Assembly: GCA_945910035.1 (NCBI GenBank)
Contig: OX246755.1
Location: forward strand, 104,454,095-104,518,094
Source of the DNA: Brachypalpus laphriformis
Taxonomy: Eukaryota; Arthropoda; Insecta; Diptera; Syrphidae
Length of the DNA stretch: 64,000 nucleotides
Direction: 5' to 3'
The notes under the pieces are model-generated. The model was given only the letters and a program-made list of their open reading frames with translations, was not told where the DNA came from and searched no databases. The translations under genes were made by a program, and so were the position numbers. Every line of letters starts with the position of its first letter. Within the stretch, counting starts at the first letter, position 1. Shown piece by piece: positions 46,292 through 56,599 of the stretch.

Positions 46292-46720
46292 CTATACAGA
46301 GGGTTCGAAAATGGAAATAGGCATACGCACTCAACATACGCAGCTCGATCAGACTTCCAAGTATTTTCCAAACATATGATCTAGCAGTGGCAAAAGCCGC
46401 CAATCTAGTTTCAATGATGGCAATACCACGAATATCTACTGTACAAATAAAATTAAACATTTGTTAAGAGCTGTCGCAAAGATCTCAAGGCTCTTGGCTC
46501 GCAGAACGATCTGGGTCCCTGGCCACAGCGGTGTCATGGAAAATGAAATAGCTGACGAGTTGGCGAGAAATGGTTCTGCGGTCAAGCTTGAACGAGCTGC
46601 CAAATCTGTCAATACTCCACTCTGCAACCTCAAACGAGTAGTAGAGCAACAAATTCTAAAGGCAGGAAACACCAGATGGCAACTACAAAGTACTTTCCAC
46701 CTGTGAAATATTTCATAGAT

Positions 46721-47170
46721 TTTGGCCAAAGTACGTACGATAAAATAGAACCAATACACTTCTACAAAGAGAGATGGGACCCGACTCCATACTAATTAAG
46801 TGCACTCACTGGTCACAATCTACTAAGAATGATATTTCTCTTTCCAATCTTTACAGTTTTTTCAAGAATATCCGGCTGGTTAAAAGCACCACAAGTGTAG
46901 GAAGAAACAAACTCCAGACCAAAATCACTAGAATAATGCTCAATGGGCATCACAATGTATATACATAGACCTGAGTGTGATAAAAAAGAAGTATCTTCTT
47001 CATCAACCCACTTACCTAACATATGCCTAAACCACAACAGCATCTTTTTTTATTATTATTATTAAATATTAACTTGGGCCTAGGGGGCAATCCCTTGAAT
47101 GCATTGTTTGAAAGGATAGATAGTGAAAGAAAAATGAATGAAGTGATTTGAAATTCAGGTGATATTAAGT
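46721..47170. other. Non-coding, nothing recognised
   Basis: Possible 3' end of the RNase H LINE; no motif supports this. A T-rich ATT run lies at 47046-47066. Confidence 0.4.
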
Positions 47171-47443
47171 TTCAGAAAAACTCCGTGGGTGGCGTCCAGA
47201 CAACTGGGGAGAATTGCTTTGTTATTTTGTCCTTGCTTATGATTCACAGTATTTTTCTTTTCCTACCACTTGATGTCATCCACATCAATCTTCAAACTGT
47301 ATGATCAATTTCTTGGATTCTGCCAGTGTTGTTTCAGTAGAGTTGACATAAGCTTTCACAATGTTTCGTGACACCAGAATTTGAACCTTGAACCATTAAC
47401 GTAGCAATCGATGGCGTTACCACTACACCAGCACCACTCCTTG
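47171..47443 (-). mobile_element. SINE-B copy 2
   Basis: Inverted partner of 39435-39745. Minus strand: A box GGTGTAGTGGTAACGCC, B box GGTTCAAATTCTGG, GTGAAAGCTTATGTCAAC, TACTGTGAATCATAAGCAAG and CCCAGTTGTCTGGACGCCACC. The A and B boxes are better preserved here than in copy 1 and fit an RNA polymerase III promoter. Confidence 0.8.
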
Positions 47444-48743
47444 ATCTAAATGAATTCAGGACAACGATTTATGCCTTAACACAAGCAGTGAAGCAGAGAT
47501 CTGCAGCTACTCTGAATGAAATGTGGCACTATTTCGAATAACACGTACTAAAGAAACAAGAACCAGACGACGTACGATACATTACAAAGTACATCCTGCA
47601 CGAACACATTTCCGGAAATATGTACATATATTTGATGATTTTTTTTTTTTTATATATTTTAAACATTTGGCACATACCGATGTAACAAACATAAAAACTA
47701 CCTATCCACCGAAACCTTTCTGTACAACAAAGAAACGATTTTAAGTACGTGCTTTCGCAAACTACTCTTTGACCGTAGCCGCGTCGTTCTCTCTACTTAA
47801 CCTAGCGCTTACCACATTATACAAGAACAGGTATGCTTAGTAAAAAAAATTTAAATTTCAAAAATAAATTAATTAATTGAATTTGCAAACGATTATTCAT
47901 TGTGACGTCAAACTTTGCTCATAAAGAGCATACCTGCCACACTTGTATATCGTGATACTATTATGTAAAACATTTTATATTCCCATTAATTCTCCAAAAA
48001 TTAATAAGTACCTACGACTATAATCGCATTATAGTTCCAAATAAATTTTAATTTGATTGCTTCTGGAAATGATATTCCATTTAAGTGCCCTAACTATGGA
48101 ATATCATTTTTACTACCAATTTACAGATGAATGATAATTCACCCGACTTACCATCGATCAAAGAGAAAAAAAAAATAAGTAAATAAAAATTGAACCCACT
48201 TATTATAGAAACACAATAAGTAAATTTAAGAGTTGACATTTTCAAAAGACAACACACAATGCCACACAACTCAAAAATGATCATTTTTAGAACCATCAGA
48301 GTGTAAATTCTTTTCACGTTATATTCACAAAAAAAAAAAAAATGTTTGGTAACTCACGCCAAGCAAAGCCATATTTACACTGTTCAACCACGTGAAAGAT
48401 ATTGCCAGACAGATACGTTAATAAAAGAAGAATATACATTATTGATTCATTGAATTTGTAAGTTCATATATCCTATGTCCAACGGGTTAGATACTCGTAT
48501 TTGTACTCGTATTTTGGACGGTAGAGAGGTAATCAATGCAGACCTCGTAGTTTTGGATGTATAACGAGGAGACTATATGGTTCAGAAACTCCATGACAAT
48601 GGCATAAAATAGTGGAAAACTACATAAAAAAAACACCAAACGTCTCGACACAAAATGGAGTAACATGGCAGCTCAGGACGAGGAGAACAAATCCCAAATA
48701 ATCTGCGAAATACTGCGAGGAAAAAGATGATATATGTATGTAT
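47444..48743. other. Non-coding, nothing recognised
   Basis: AT-rich. Contains a 14-bp perfect inverted repeat with a 15-bp loop (AAATGATATTCCAT at 48067-48080, ATGGAATATCATTT at 48096-48109). No gene seen; frames at 47523-47744 and 48090-48317 lack domains. Confidence 0.45.
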
Positions 48744-48759
48744 GTATCGTGAAACTAAC

Positions 48760-51700
48760 TCCCCTTGCAGGGACGGGTTAAGAATATCACTGCAGCGCCC
48801 CCCTCCCCCCCCCAACAACCAGCGCTTGTCGTAAAAGGCGACTAAGGGGACAAATCAGATCTAGGCAATCTAACACCCAAGTGAGCCTAGCGACACATAT
48901 ACTACCTTAAAAACCCTCCCACAAGTGTGCATGCGAGTCCGTGGGTTGACACGACTGGAGATCACCGGTGTCATAAAAGAAAGATCAAACAATACTAAAA
49001 CAGGAGCATGCACGTGTCAAACAACAAACACCATCGCAATATGGTGCAAAAAATTGTATTGCAAAACTGTATCATTATGGTAATACTTGCAAAAAGGAAA
49101 GGCACTACCACTGCTGTGCATGGTACTGATCCTGGACCGAGCAGAAATGTTCGGGTCAGAGCTATACGGATTCCGGGGGCTAGCAAAATAATGAAACAGT
49201 TTGGACACAATTTGAGGGTCGCGAGTTGGAACGTTGGAAGCATGACCGGTCGAAGTTACGAGCTGGAAGAGATGATGAATAGAAGGCGGGTGGACATCTT
49301 GTGTGTCCAAGAGACGAAATGGAAAAACACCGGGAATCGGGCGCGTTTCTTGGACGTTAGGACAAAAGATTACAAGATGTTCTACTACGGAACGGAAAAG
49401 TCTAAGAACGGAATCGGTATCATCCTTGCGGCAGAGCTACTTGAAAACGTCTTGAGCATTTCGAAGTCCAGCGACCGTTTGATGTCTCTCAAACTAGTAA
49501 TACAAGGAGAGGTGTGGAATATTGTCAGTGCATATGCTCCCCACGATGGGTACAATCAGAGAGATAAAGATGCATTTTGGCTAGATTTCCACAATCTCCT
49601 TAAGAACATCCCAAAGGAAGAATTTCTATTTGTTGGAGGAGATTTGAATGGACATGTCGGGAAATCAAACGAAGACTATGAAGACTGCCATGGAGGACTA
49701 GGATATGGCACCAGGAACCTTCCTGGTGAAGACATCCTAAGCATGTGCAAATCACACGGTCTTATCGTGTTAAATACCATGTTCATCAAACAAAGCCGAC
49801 ACCTGATCACTTACAGCAGTGGTGGAGATGAAACTCAGATTGACTACCATTTGGTAGGCAGTTTCATGAAGCCCCGGGTAAAAGAATGCAAAGTAATCCT
49901 GGGAGAGGCAATCGCTCGGCAACACCGTCTCCTGCTAACAGAAATTTTTATGAAAACACCGAAGAAAAGCAAACAAACAAGGGTCTCTGAGAAAATCAAG
50001 TGGTACAATCTGGACAAAGAAAAAGGCGAAGCTTTTGTTTTCGTAATGAAAAATTACCTCTCTCACACCATCAACGGAGCTGAGGATGAAGAGTGCAGAG
50101 CACAAAATATGTGGGATTCCCTACAGCGAACTTGCTTAAATAAGGCCAAATCACTGCTAGGAGCTTCAAAAGACCACCATCAACACGCCAAAGAAACATG
50201 GTGGTGGAGTGATGAAGCTAAGATGCTGATAAATGAGAAGAAAGCGGCTTTCAAAGCTTGGTCAAAGTGCCCCTCTAATAATAATGACGAAAAAGCTCGC
50301 CTCGAAATGGAATACAGATGCTGCAAGAAAAAAGCGAAGAAGAAGTGCGCCCAGCTTCAAGCAGAGAGTACGGAGGGCCTGTATCGGGAGCTGGAGAAAA
50401 TATTTTCCCCGGTTGCTGATGCAAACCAGGCTATCCAGGAGCTGCGAAGACACAATATGAACAAGAGCGCCACTATCTTCAAAATAGCCGCCCAAAGAAG
50501 GAACAATGCTCAGGAGATTCGTTCGCCAAAGTTCATTAGCAATGCTCATGGCCAGCTTCTTGTGGATGACGACAAAATTCTGCAGAGGTGGCGACAGTAT
50601 TGTGAAGAGCTTTCAAATGAACAGTTTCCCCGGCTATACTTTCCAAGAGCCACCCCTAACTGTGAAGAAATAGCCGACATTACAGTCGAAGAAGTTAGTG
50701 AGGCGGTCAAATACTCCAAAAAACGAAAAGCGGTTGGGCCAGACGAAATACCCTCTGAGTTCTGGAAAAAGATGGGAGACATCGGGTTCAGATGGCTCAG
50801 AATTCTTATCTCCAAATTCGTGAGAGGTGATCCAATGCCGAATCAATGGAGGGAAAGTTACCTTCTCCCTGTATACAAAGGGAAGGGTGATAAGCGAAGC
50901 TGTGATAACTACCGTTCGATCAAGCTGATGTCACACACCATGAAGATCGTTGAGCGGGTATTAGGTGGCCGACTGCGAAAAATAATACGGCTATCTGATG
51001 ATCAGTGCGGGTTTGTCTCGGGTAAATCAACCACAGATGCAATCCAAAGTATAAGGATCATAACATAACATCATAACATCGTGATTCCTTAAGGGATTTG
51101 CATATTGTATTGGTTGACTTTGAAAAGGCATTCGACAGACAACCACGAGATCTGATATGGGTGGCGCTAAGACATCGAGGGGTTCCAGAAACCTATGTAC
51201 AGATGATCATGGACATGTACGAAAGAGCAAAGACAAGAGTAAGATGTCCCGCTGGAGTAACCGAAGAGTTCCCAATCAAAGTCGGGGTGCACCAGGGAAG
51301 CGTTTTAAGTCCTTTGCTCTTTATTACAGTCCTTGATTATATGCTTGAAGGTAAAGTGATGGACCCCAAGGTACATCAGTTATTCTTTGCTGACGATGGA
51401 GCCATCATAAGTGAGGATCCTACATCCCTGCAACGAGCACTTGATGTATGGGTGGACGTTTTGGAGGGAAATGGGTATCGCATTAGTTCAAAAAAGACAG
51501 AGTACTTGTGCTGCCCGTTCTCTGATCCACTCAGGCCTATTCCAGACATTTATTTGAATGGAACAGTGCTTCCCAAGTGCGAAAAGTTCAAATATCTGGG
51601 ATCTATGATCAATAGCACAGCAACTTGTGATGACGACATCAAGCATCGTGTAAGCGTAGGGTGGATGAAGTGGCGAGAAAATTCCGCTATCTTCTGTGAC

Positions 51701-52252
51701 AGAAAAATGCCCCCTAAGTTGAAAGGAAGGCTCTACACCGCAGTTGTACGTCCAGCGCTCACATACGGTTCACAATGTTGGACGATGTACAAAAAGTATG
51801 AGAGTAAATTAACGGCAGCTGAGATGAAGATGCTTCGCATGACAGCAGGAGTGACCAAGCTTGATCGAATAAGAAGTTCGAAGATTCGTGGAAGCTTTCA
51901 CATCAAGGAAACCATCGTACACAAATTAGAGCGCGACCGGCTCAGCTGGTATTGCCACGTTCAAAGAAGAGATCATTTGAACCCTGTTAAAAAGGCAATA
52001 TCTATGCACGTTCCAAAGACATCGCGATGTAGGAAAGGCAGGCCTATAAACGCCTGGATCAGACAAATGCGACGACTTCGGCATTTCATTGGCCTCAGTA
52101 ACCGAGTGATCCAAAATCGGCAGGCCTGCCGATATTTTCTGAGGTCAAATAGGCGAACCCCACAGGCGGATCAGTAGAAATACAGTGAAGTGGGAGGGCT
52201 GTGATCCCTTGTTTTCGGATCATAGCCTCGCTGATAAAAGGAAGAAGAAGAA
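48760..52252 (+). mobile_element. Full-length RTE-type LINE with perfect 16-bp target duplication
   Basis: The direct repeat GTATCGTGAAACTAAC at 48744-48759 and 52253-52268 delimits a 3,493-bp element. It starts with a short 5' UTR containing a C-rich tract (48797-48813) and a GTCGTAAAAGGCGAC hairpin (48828-48842). One long endonuclease-RT frame follows, then a 75-bp 3' UTR ending in an (AAG)n tail (52239-52252). The 3' end recurs as truncated copies at 7056, 16628 and 53183, so this family has been the active one in the region. The identical duplication and single coding lesion indicate a recent insertion. Confidence 0.95.
49008..52177 (+). pseudogene. RTE endonuclease-reverse transcriptase, one frameshift
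   Basis: The protein nicks target DNA and reverse-transcribes the element RNA at the nick. Part one (49008-51068) has an apurinic-type endonuclease: RVASWNVGSMTG (49218-49255), CVQETKW (49302-49322), FVGGDLNGHVG (49629-49662), QIDYHLVG (49836-49860) and RQHRLLL (49918-49938), then RT fingers KRKAVGPDEIPSEFWK (50722-50770) and YRSIKLM. Part two (from 51077, frame -1) has VLVDFEKAFDRQPRD (51107-51150), VHQGSVLSPLLFI (51285-51324), FFADDGAII (51383-51410), and a C-terminal tail with LTAAEMKMLRMTAG and ERDRLSWYCHVQRRD. The lesion is a CATAACATAACATCATAAC stutter at about 51059-51077. All catalytic boxes are intact. Confidence 0.93.
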
Positions 52253-53182
52253 GTATCGTGAAACTAACCAAACGTTTTTTTTTCTTTCGTAGGTAGGTGA
52301 AAAATTTTCAAGGCACTATGTGCAGTGTGAAATTTTTACTCACTTAACAACACCTCCCTTCTACTGGTTTACTACGACTAAGTTTCCTTATCATGTAGTT
52401 TTTGTTTCAAAAATATTCGCGTTGGGCAGGTATGTAGCTTTCCAGCAAAAGCACCTGCTAAAACTCGCCATTAAATGCGGCCGGTCCTTACTGCGCTAAA
52501 TCAAACGGTTTCGTTCTTCGTAGTCGGCGCACAATGTTTGTCTCGTCCAGAATTTGGAGTATAAAGTTGTTGCAGTGTTCATGAAGACGAAAACGGAGTT
52601 TTCTAGCAAAGTTCATTATTTCGTCATCGACGGTAGTTACTCCTAAGTCTCTGTGGATATCATTGTTTCTGATATACCATAGGGCATTTACTATGACTCT
52701 TAGCACTTTGTTTTGAAAATTTTGTAGAATATCTATATTACTTCGTTTAGTACAACTCCAAAGTTATATATTATACGTCCAAACAGCTTTAAGCACTTGC
52801 TTGTATAAAAGCAGTTTGTTATACATATATGCTTATTTTTGAATGTCGTCGAAGTAGCCACTACATTTGTCTGAATCTATTTTCAAACCCGTCGCGTTTC
52901 TTTTTAGCATGCGCTTCTATTTGAGTTTCGCGTCTAGTGTCATTCCTAGATACTTTGCCTCGTTTGCATACGGTATTTGTACCGCGTTTTTTTTTTATAA
53001 GCAAAGTTAACAAGAGTTTATTTGGTCTCGTTGAGAGCAATGCGCCAAATCTTTGTCCACACCAAAATTTGTCCAAAGCTCGTTGGAGATTTACAGTTAC
53101 CAACTCGACTAATTTATCTGTTGTTAATATAGCCGTATCGTCCGCGAACGTAGCTACGACAGTGCCTTCTTCTTGCGGTATA

Positions 53183-53560
53183 CTTCTTCTTCTTGCTTTT
53201 ATCAGCGAGGTTATGATCCGGAAATAAGGGATCATAACCCTCCCACTTCACTGCATTTCTACTGATCCGCCTGTGGGGTTCGCCTATTTGACCTCAGAAA
53301 ATATCGGCAGGCCTGCCGATTTTGGATCACTCGGTTACTGAGGCCAATGAAATGCCGATGTCGTCGCATTTGTCTGATCCAGGCGTTTATAGGCCTGCCT
53401 TTCCTACATCGCGATGTCTTTGGAACGTGCATTGATATTGCCTTTTTAACTGGGTTCAAATGATCTCTTCTTTGAACGTGGCAATACCAGCTGAGTCGGC
53501 CGCGCTCTATTTTTTGTACGATGGTTTCCTTGATGTGAAAGCTTCCACGGATCTTCGAAC
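53183..53560 (-). mobile_element. 5'-truncated RTE copy inside the Jockey relic
   Basis: An inverted 378-bp copy of the end of the 48760-52252 RTE: MNPVKKAISMHVPKTSRCRK to RRTPQADQ and the 3' UTR with (AAG)n tail. It is flanked by TTCTTGCGGTATA at 53170-53182 and 53561-53573, a 13-bp target duplication. The right-hand duplicate was then used by the mariner at 53574. Confidence 0.93.
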
Positions 53561-53573
53561 TTCTTGCGGTATA

Positions 53574-54668
53574 CTGGGTTGTTCAATAAGTTCTGTGGTT
53601 TTTTTTGGTTAAAGTTAAATACACATTTTTGGTTTAAAATCATATATTTAATCCATCAAATATTGTCCATTCCGATCTATTACATTCTTCCAACGTTCTG
53701 GAAGAGACATTATTCCTCTTTTGTAAAAATCGGTAGACTTTTGGCAAAAAAGTTTTCCAGGTGCGCTTTTATGTCCTCCTCGGAATTAAATTGCCTTCCG
53801 TCCAAATCGTTTTGGAGAGAGCGGAATAGATGATAATCAGACGGCGCAAGGTCTGGAGAATACGGTGGGTGCTGCATTACCTACCAGCCAAAGGAATTCA
53901 GCTTTTCTTTTGTCACAAAAGCTGTGTGTGGTCTGGCGTTGTCATGGTGGAAAACAACGCCCTTCCTGTTCACTAACTCTGGCCGTTTGTCTTCCACTGC
54001 CTGCTTCAAATTGTCGAGCTGAGAGCAATGTTTGATGTCATTTTTTGTCTCATTGCGTGGAAGCAACTCGAAGTATAGGACACCTCGCCAATCCCACCAA
54101 ATGCTCCAATGCACCAAATGAGTTCGTGAGGAACCCAAACATCCACCTTTTTCGACATTCCAAGCCTTTCAGTCTCTGTGAAACGGTTGTATGGGCAATT
54201 TTAAACCTTTGACCGATCTCTCGTCTCGTCAAATGTCTGTCAACGCTAACTGCAGCTAAAATTTGATCGTCGTCTGTGGTGGGTGGACGTCCAGAGCGAG
54301 CAGCATCAGCATGGTCTATATTGCCGGAACGAAAGCGTGTAAACCAGCGCTGGCAAGTGTCAGCGGTAATTGTCGAATCTCCATACACGCTACAAATCTC
54401 CCGTTGCGCCTCTGTCGCTTTGACACCTTTTTTTAAAGAAAAAAAAAGCAAAATATGCCTAAAATTCACTTTTTTATCTTCCATTTAAAAAAAAAAATTG
54501 AGCACTTAAAACACGTCCGATCAAAACAAATTCTCGTAACAATGTAAAGAATAATCATCTCTACTGGGAAAAAAAAAAGTTTTCATAACTGTTTTATACA
54601 GAGATTTTCTGAAGCGATAAACGCCACTTCCAACAAAAAAAAAACGCAGAACTTATTGAACAACCCAA
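53574..54668 (-). mobile_element. Mariner element with intact ends, internally deleted transposase
   Basis: Inverted ends YTGGGTTGTTCAATAAGTTC (about 24 bp) flanked by TA (53572-53573, 54669-54670). The transposase starts at 54484: MEDKKVNFRHILLFF, an HTH region with GVKATEAQREICSVYGDST, WFTRFRSGNIDHADAARSGR, and TTDDDQILAAVSVDRHLTRR. The middle, including the first catalytic D region, is deleted; it resumes (53881-54080) with WWDWRGVLYFELLPRNET, GVVFHHDNARPH (second D) and, after a stop, PPYSPDLAPSDYHLF (third D). At 1,095 bp it is shorter than usual mariners (about 1.3 kb). Same family as 59357-60932. Confidence 0.92.
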
Positions 54669-54783
54669 TATCTCGAGTGTAGAGTAAGAATAAGACCGGA
54701 CCAAGAACAATTCCTTGCGGTACTCCGGCAGCGAATTCCTTAAACTCGGAGTATTCCGATCCGTGTTTAACACGGAATAATTT

Positions 54784-54876
54784 GTTCGCAAGGTAGGATT
54801 CTAAAATCTCATATAATTGTTCCGGAAGAACATGTCTTAACTTTTATATGAGATTTTAGATTCCTACCTTGCGAAC
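54784..54876. repeat. 32-bp inverted repeat with 29-bp loop
   Basis: GTTCGCAAGGTAGGATTCTA followed by AAATCTCATATA (54784-54815) is repeated inverted at 54845-54876 with one mismatch. It includes Jockey coding sequence (the YLANKLF region), so it looks like a snap-back duplication at the broken 5' boundary of the Jockey relic. Confidence 0.85.
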
Positions 54877-55230
54877 TAACCACAAATGGCCCAAAAGTAT
54901 TAAATGGATTTCATAACTTTGGATCGAAGCAATATTCTTGAACAATTTTTGTTTCCTCTTTTACAATATTGGATATTAGAAGCCTCTTACGCTTCATCAA
55001 ATATTCAAAATGGTTCTAACGAGAAGGTAGGAAATACATAATCCATGTGATATCACAAAGGACCTATCTCTGGTTTAAGTGTGTTGGCGTACGCTGGTAG
55101 TCACTTCAACCTAACCTAACCTAACCTACACTAAATATTCCGGTTTTGAATGATAGTGCACTCGAAAGTACCACAACTGACTTTCGCTGTCAAATCTTAC
55201 ATTCGACACAAATCCTCAATTCTAAGGAAA
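54877..55230 (+). mobile_element. LINE 3'-terminal block ending in AACCT repeats
   Basis: GTGATATCACAAAGGACCTA, GGTTTAAGTGTGTTGG and then four AACCT units (55108-55128) form the same terminal block as at 5771-5865 and, inverted, 8961-9040. Upstream sequence 54877-55035 is presumably its 3' UTR. No coding part precedes it. Confidence 0.6.
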
Positions 55231-56300
55231 CAACGAGACATTTTAATGTAAGAAGTGCCCCGTCTAGAGATGCCATCGTGCGTTTTGTTGCAAGAAAGCA
55301 GTGTGTTCAATCATAGACAAACTGAAAGACCTGCATTAGGACGTTCCCAAGACAACATAAGCCACGTACAGGCATCGGTTGACGAACACCATTCGACATC
55401 AACCAGGCGGCGCTCGTCCCAGCTAAACCTTCCACGGGCGACCTTCCAGAGAATTTTAAGAAGGGATTTTTATTATTATTATTATAAAAAAAAAATTCAA
55501 TTCAGTCAACACTTGGTTGCCAGAGATACTTACAAATCGGTTATTATTGACCCGCACACTGCTTGAGGAATAAAATCAAGATCGCCATAATTTGGAGAAA
55601 TTCATTGACAGCCATTTTCACCTCAATGGCTTCGTTAATAAATAAAATTTGCCTTTCTGGGATGTGAAAACCATTGAATAATTCAAGAACGACAGATGCA
55701 TCCACTTCGAGTCACGTTTTGGTGTGGTATCTCTCATGAGCCCCTATTTCTTTGAAGATGCGAATGGGGATCGAGTAACGGTAGATGGGGACGAGTATAG
55801 AGCAATGCTCGAAAAAATTTTCCATTCACACCTGGGTCAACTATCCCGTGCCCGTATGTGGTTTCAACAAGACGGCGCTACTGCCCATACAGTCAGTGAT
55901 ACGATGACTATTCTTCAAGAATTGTTCCCATGCCGAATAATCTAGAAAGATATATGGTAGAGACATTGGTTGGCTTACGATCGATCTTAACAGTCCCAGA
56001 CTTCTTCATATGGGAAGGCGAATAATCTGCAGTCGCAGAACTTTCAAGGAACGGTAAGTCTCATACTTGTATATTAGCCTGGTCACAAACTTAAAAAAAA
56101 GTGATGGAAAATATCATTAAAAGATTGGAGTTTTCCGCAAACCAAAATGGCGGTCACCTGAAGAATATTATTTTCCATTCTTAACATCATAAAAAATACT
56201 AAAGATTAAGCTTCAATACTCTTCTTGTTTCGTTAAAATTCGTTAATCAAATAACTTATTCAAGTTTAAGATCAAGTTAATATTTTTGGGCTACCCTGTA
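55231..56300 (+). pseudogene. Tc1/mariner-superfamily transposase relic
   Basis: An N-terminal part (55255-55460) with QESSVFNHRQTERPALGRSQ-type sequence and an HTH-like QLNLPRATFQRIL is followed by broken sequence. The frame 55724-55945 reads SPYFFEDANGDRVTVDGDEY, RAMLEKIF and MWFQQDGATAHTVSDTMTIL, the second-aspartate region. It then decays through LTVPDFFIWEGE (about 55988-56025; expected D/L-x-P-DFFLWG, third aspartate). Same family as 2930-3650. A right end at GGGCTACCCTGTA (56287-56299) is possible; no left end was matched. Confidence 0.75.
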
Positions 56301-56301
56301 T

Positions 56302-56385
56302 AAGAATCGATAATCAGCCTTATTTCAGAAACATAGCAATTTTCCGTCGACTAAGCAAACTTTTGTTAGACCCTCCGTTGTTGAC
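56302..56385. repeat. Solo mariner end remnant
   Basis: CGACTAAGCAAACTTTTGTT followed by AGACCCTCCG (about 56351-56380) matches the right inverted repeat of the mariner at 9041-10228 with a few changes, but no transposase of that type is adjacent. It is probably all that remains of another copy. Confidence 0.6.
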
Positions 56386-56599
56386 AAACTTTATTAGGCT
56401 TCTCTAGCTTTAATATGTACCTCTATAGATTTATATTACTGTGCAGACTACTTTCTTTTAAATTGCCTTCAATACAGACTTGGTAAAAAAAAAACAAAAA
56501 CAAAAATTTAAAAGTGTGCCAAAAATGATTGTAGGGTGTCCCACTACTCGAAAAAGAAAAAAGAAGTTCCAGCCTTCAGGTATGCTCGTGTCACCTCTT

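Larger units (their letters stand above)
41985..46720 (+). pseudogene. RNase H LINE relic split by two later LINE insertions
   Basis: Left part (41985-42787): LLWNLFVNEILMKLKNSRVK, TAYAKDVVLLATGKF (42104-42140, active box YAKD, inactive), GLGINPKTE, KLNWKLSTKERVK and a linker TIGAMRTTPTV. Right part (46292-46720): YTEGSKMEIGIRT-like start of RNase H (first catalytic residue Glu instead of Asp), WVPGHSGVMENEIADELARN (46510-46570) and a Lys/Arg-rich tail. The RTE at 42788-45925 and a 353-bp fragment (45939-46291) lie between, explaining the gap. I/R1-like clade. Confidence 0.75.
52480..54850 (-). pseudogene. Jockey-clade LINE RT relic, split by RTE fragment and mariner
   Basis: Minus strand: before the insertions (54669-54850), LPEQLYEILESYLANKLFRV and AAGVPQGIVLGPVLFLLYTR. 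After them (52480-53179), PQEEGTVVATFADDTAILTT (53120-53178, active box intact), RALDKFW, a Lys-rich stretch, RKRDGFENRFRQM-like, and the C-terminal LRVIVNALWYIRNNDIHRDL (52640-52703) ending RRTKPFDLAQ. Taking out both insertions rejoins YTRDIPQEEG in one frame, so the LINE was still open when they landed. Small frameshifts exist near 52990. Confidence 0.88.

Noticed and set aside
55108..55128. Telomere array (four AACCT units)
   Set aside because: Too short and part of a terminal block shared by three LINE ends, so not a telomere.
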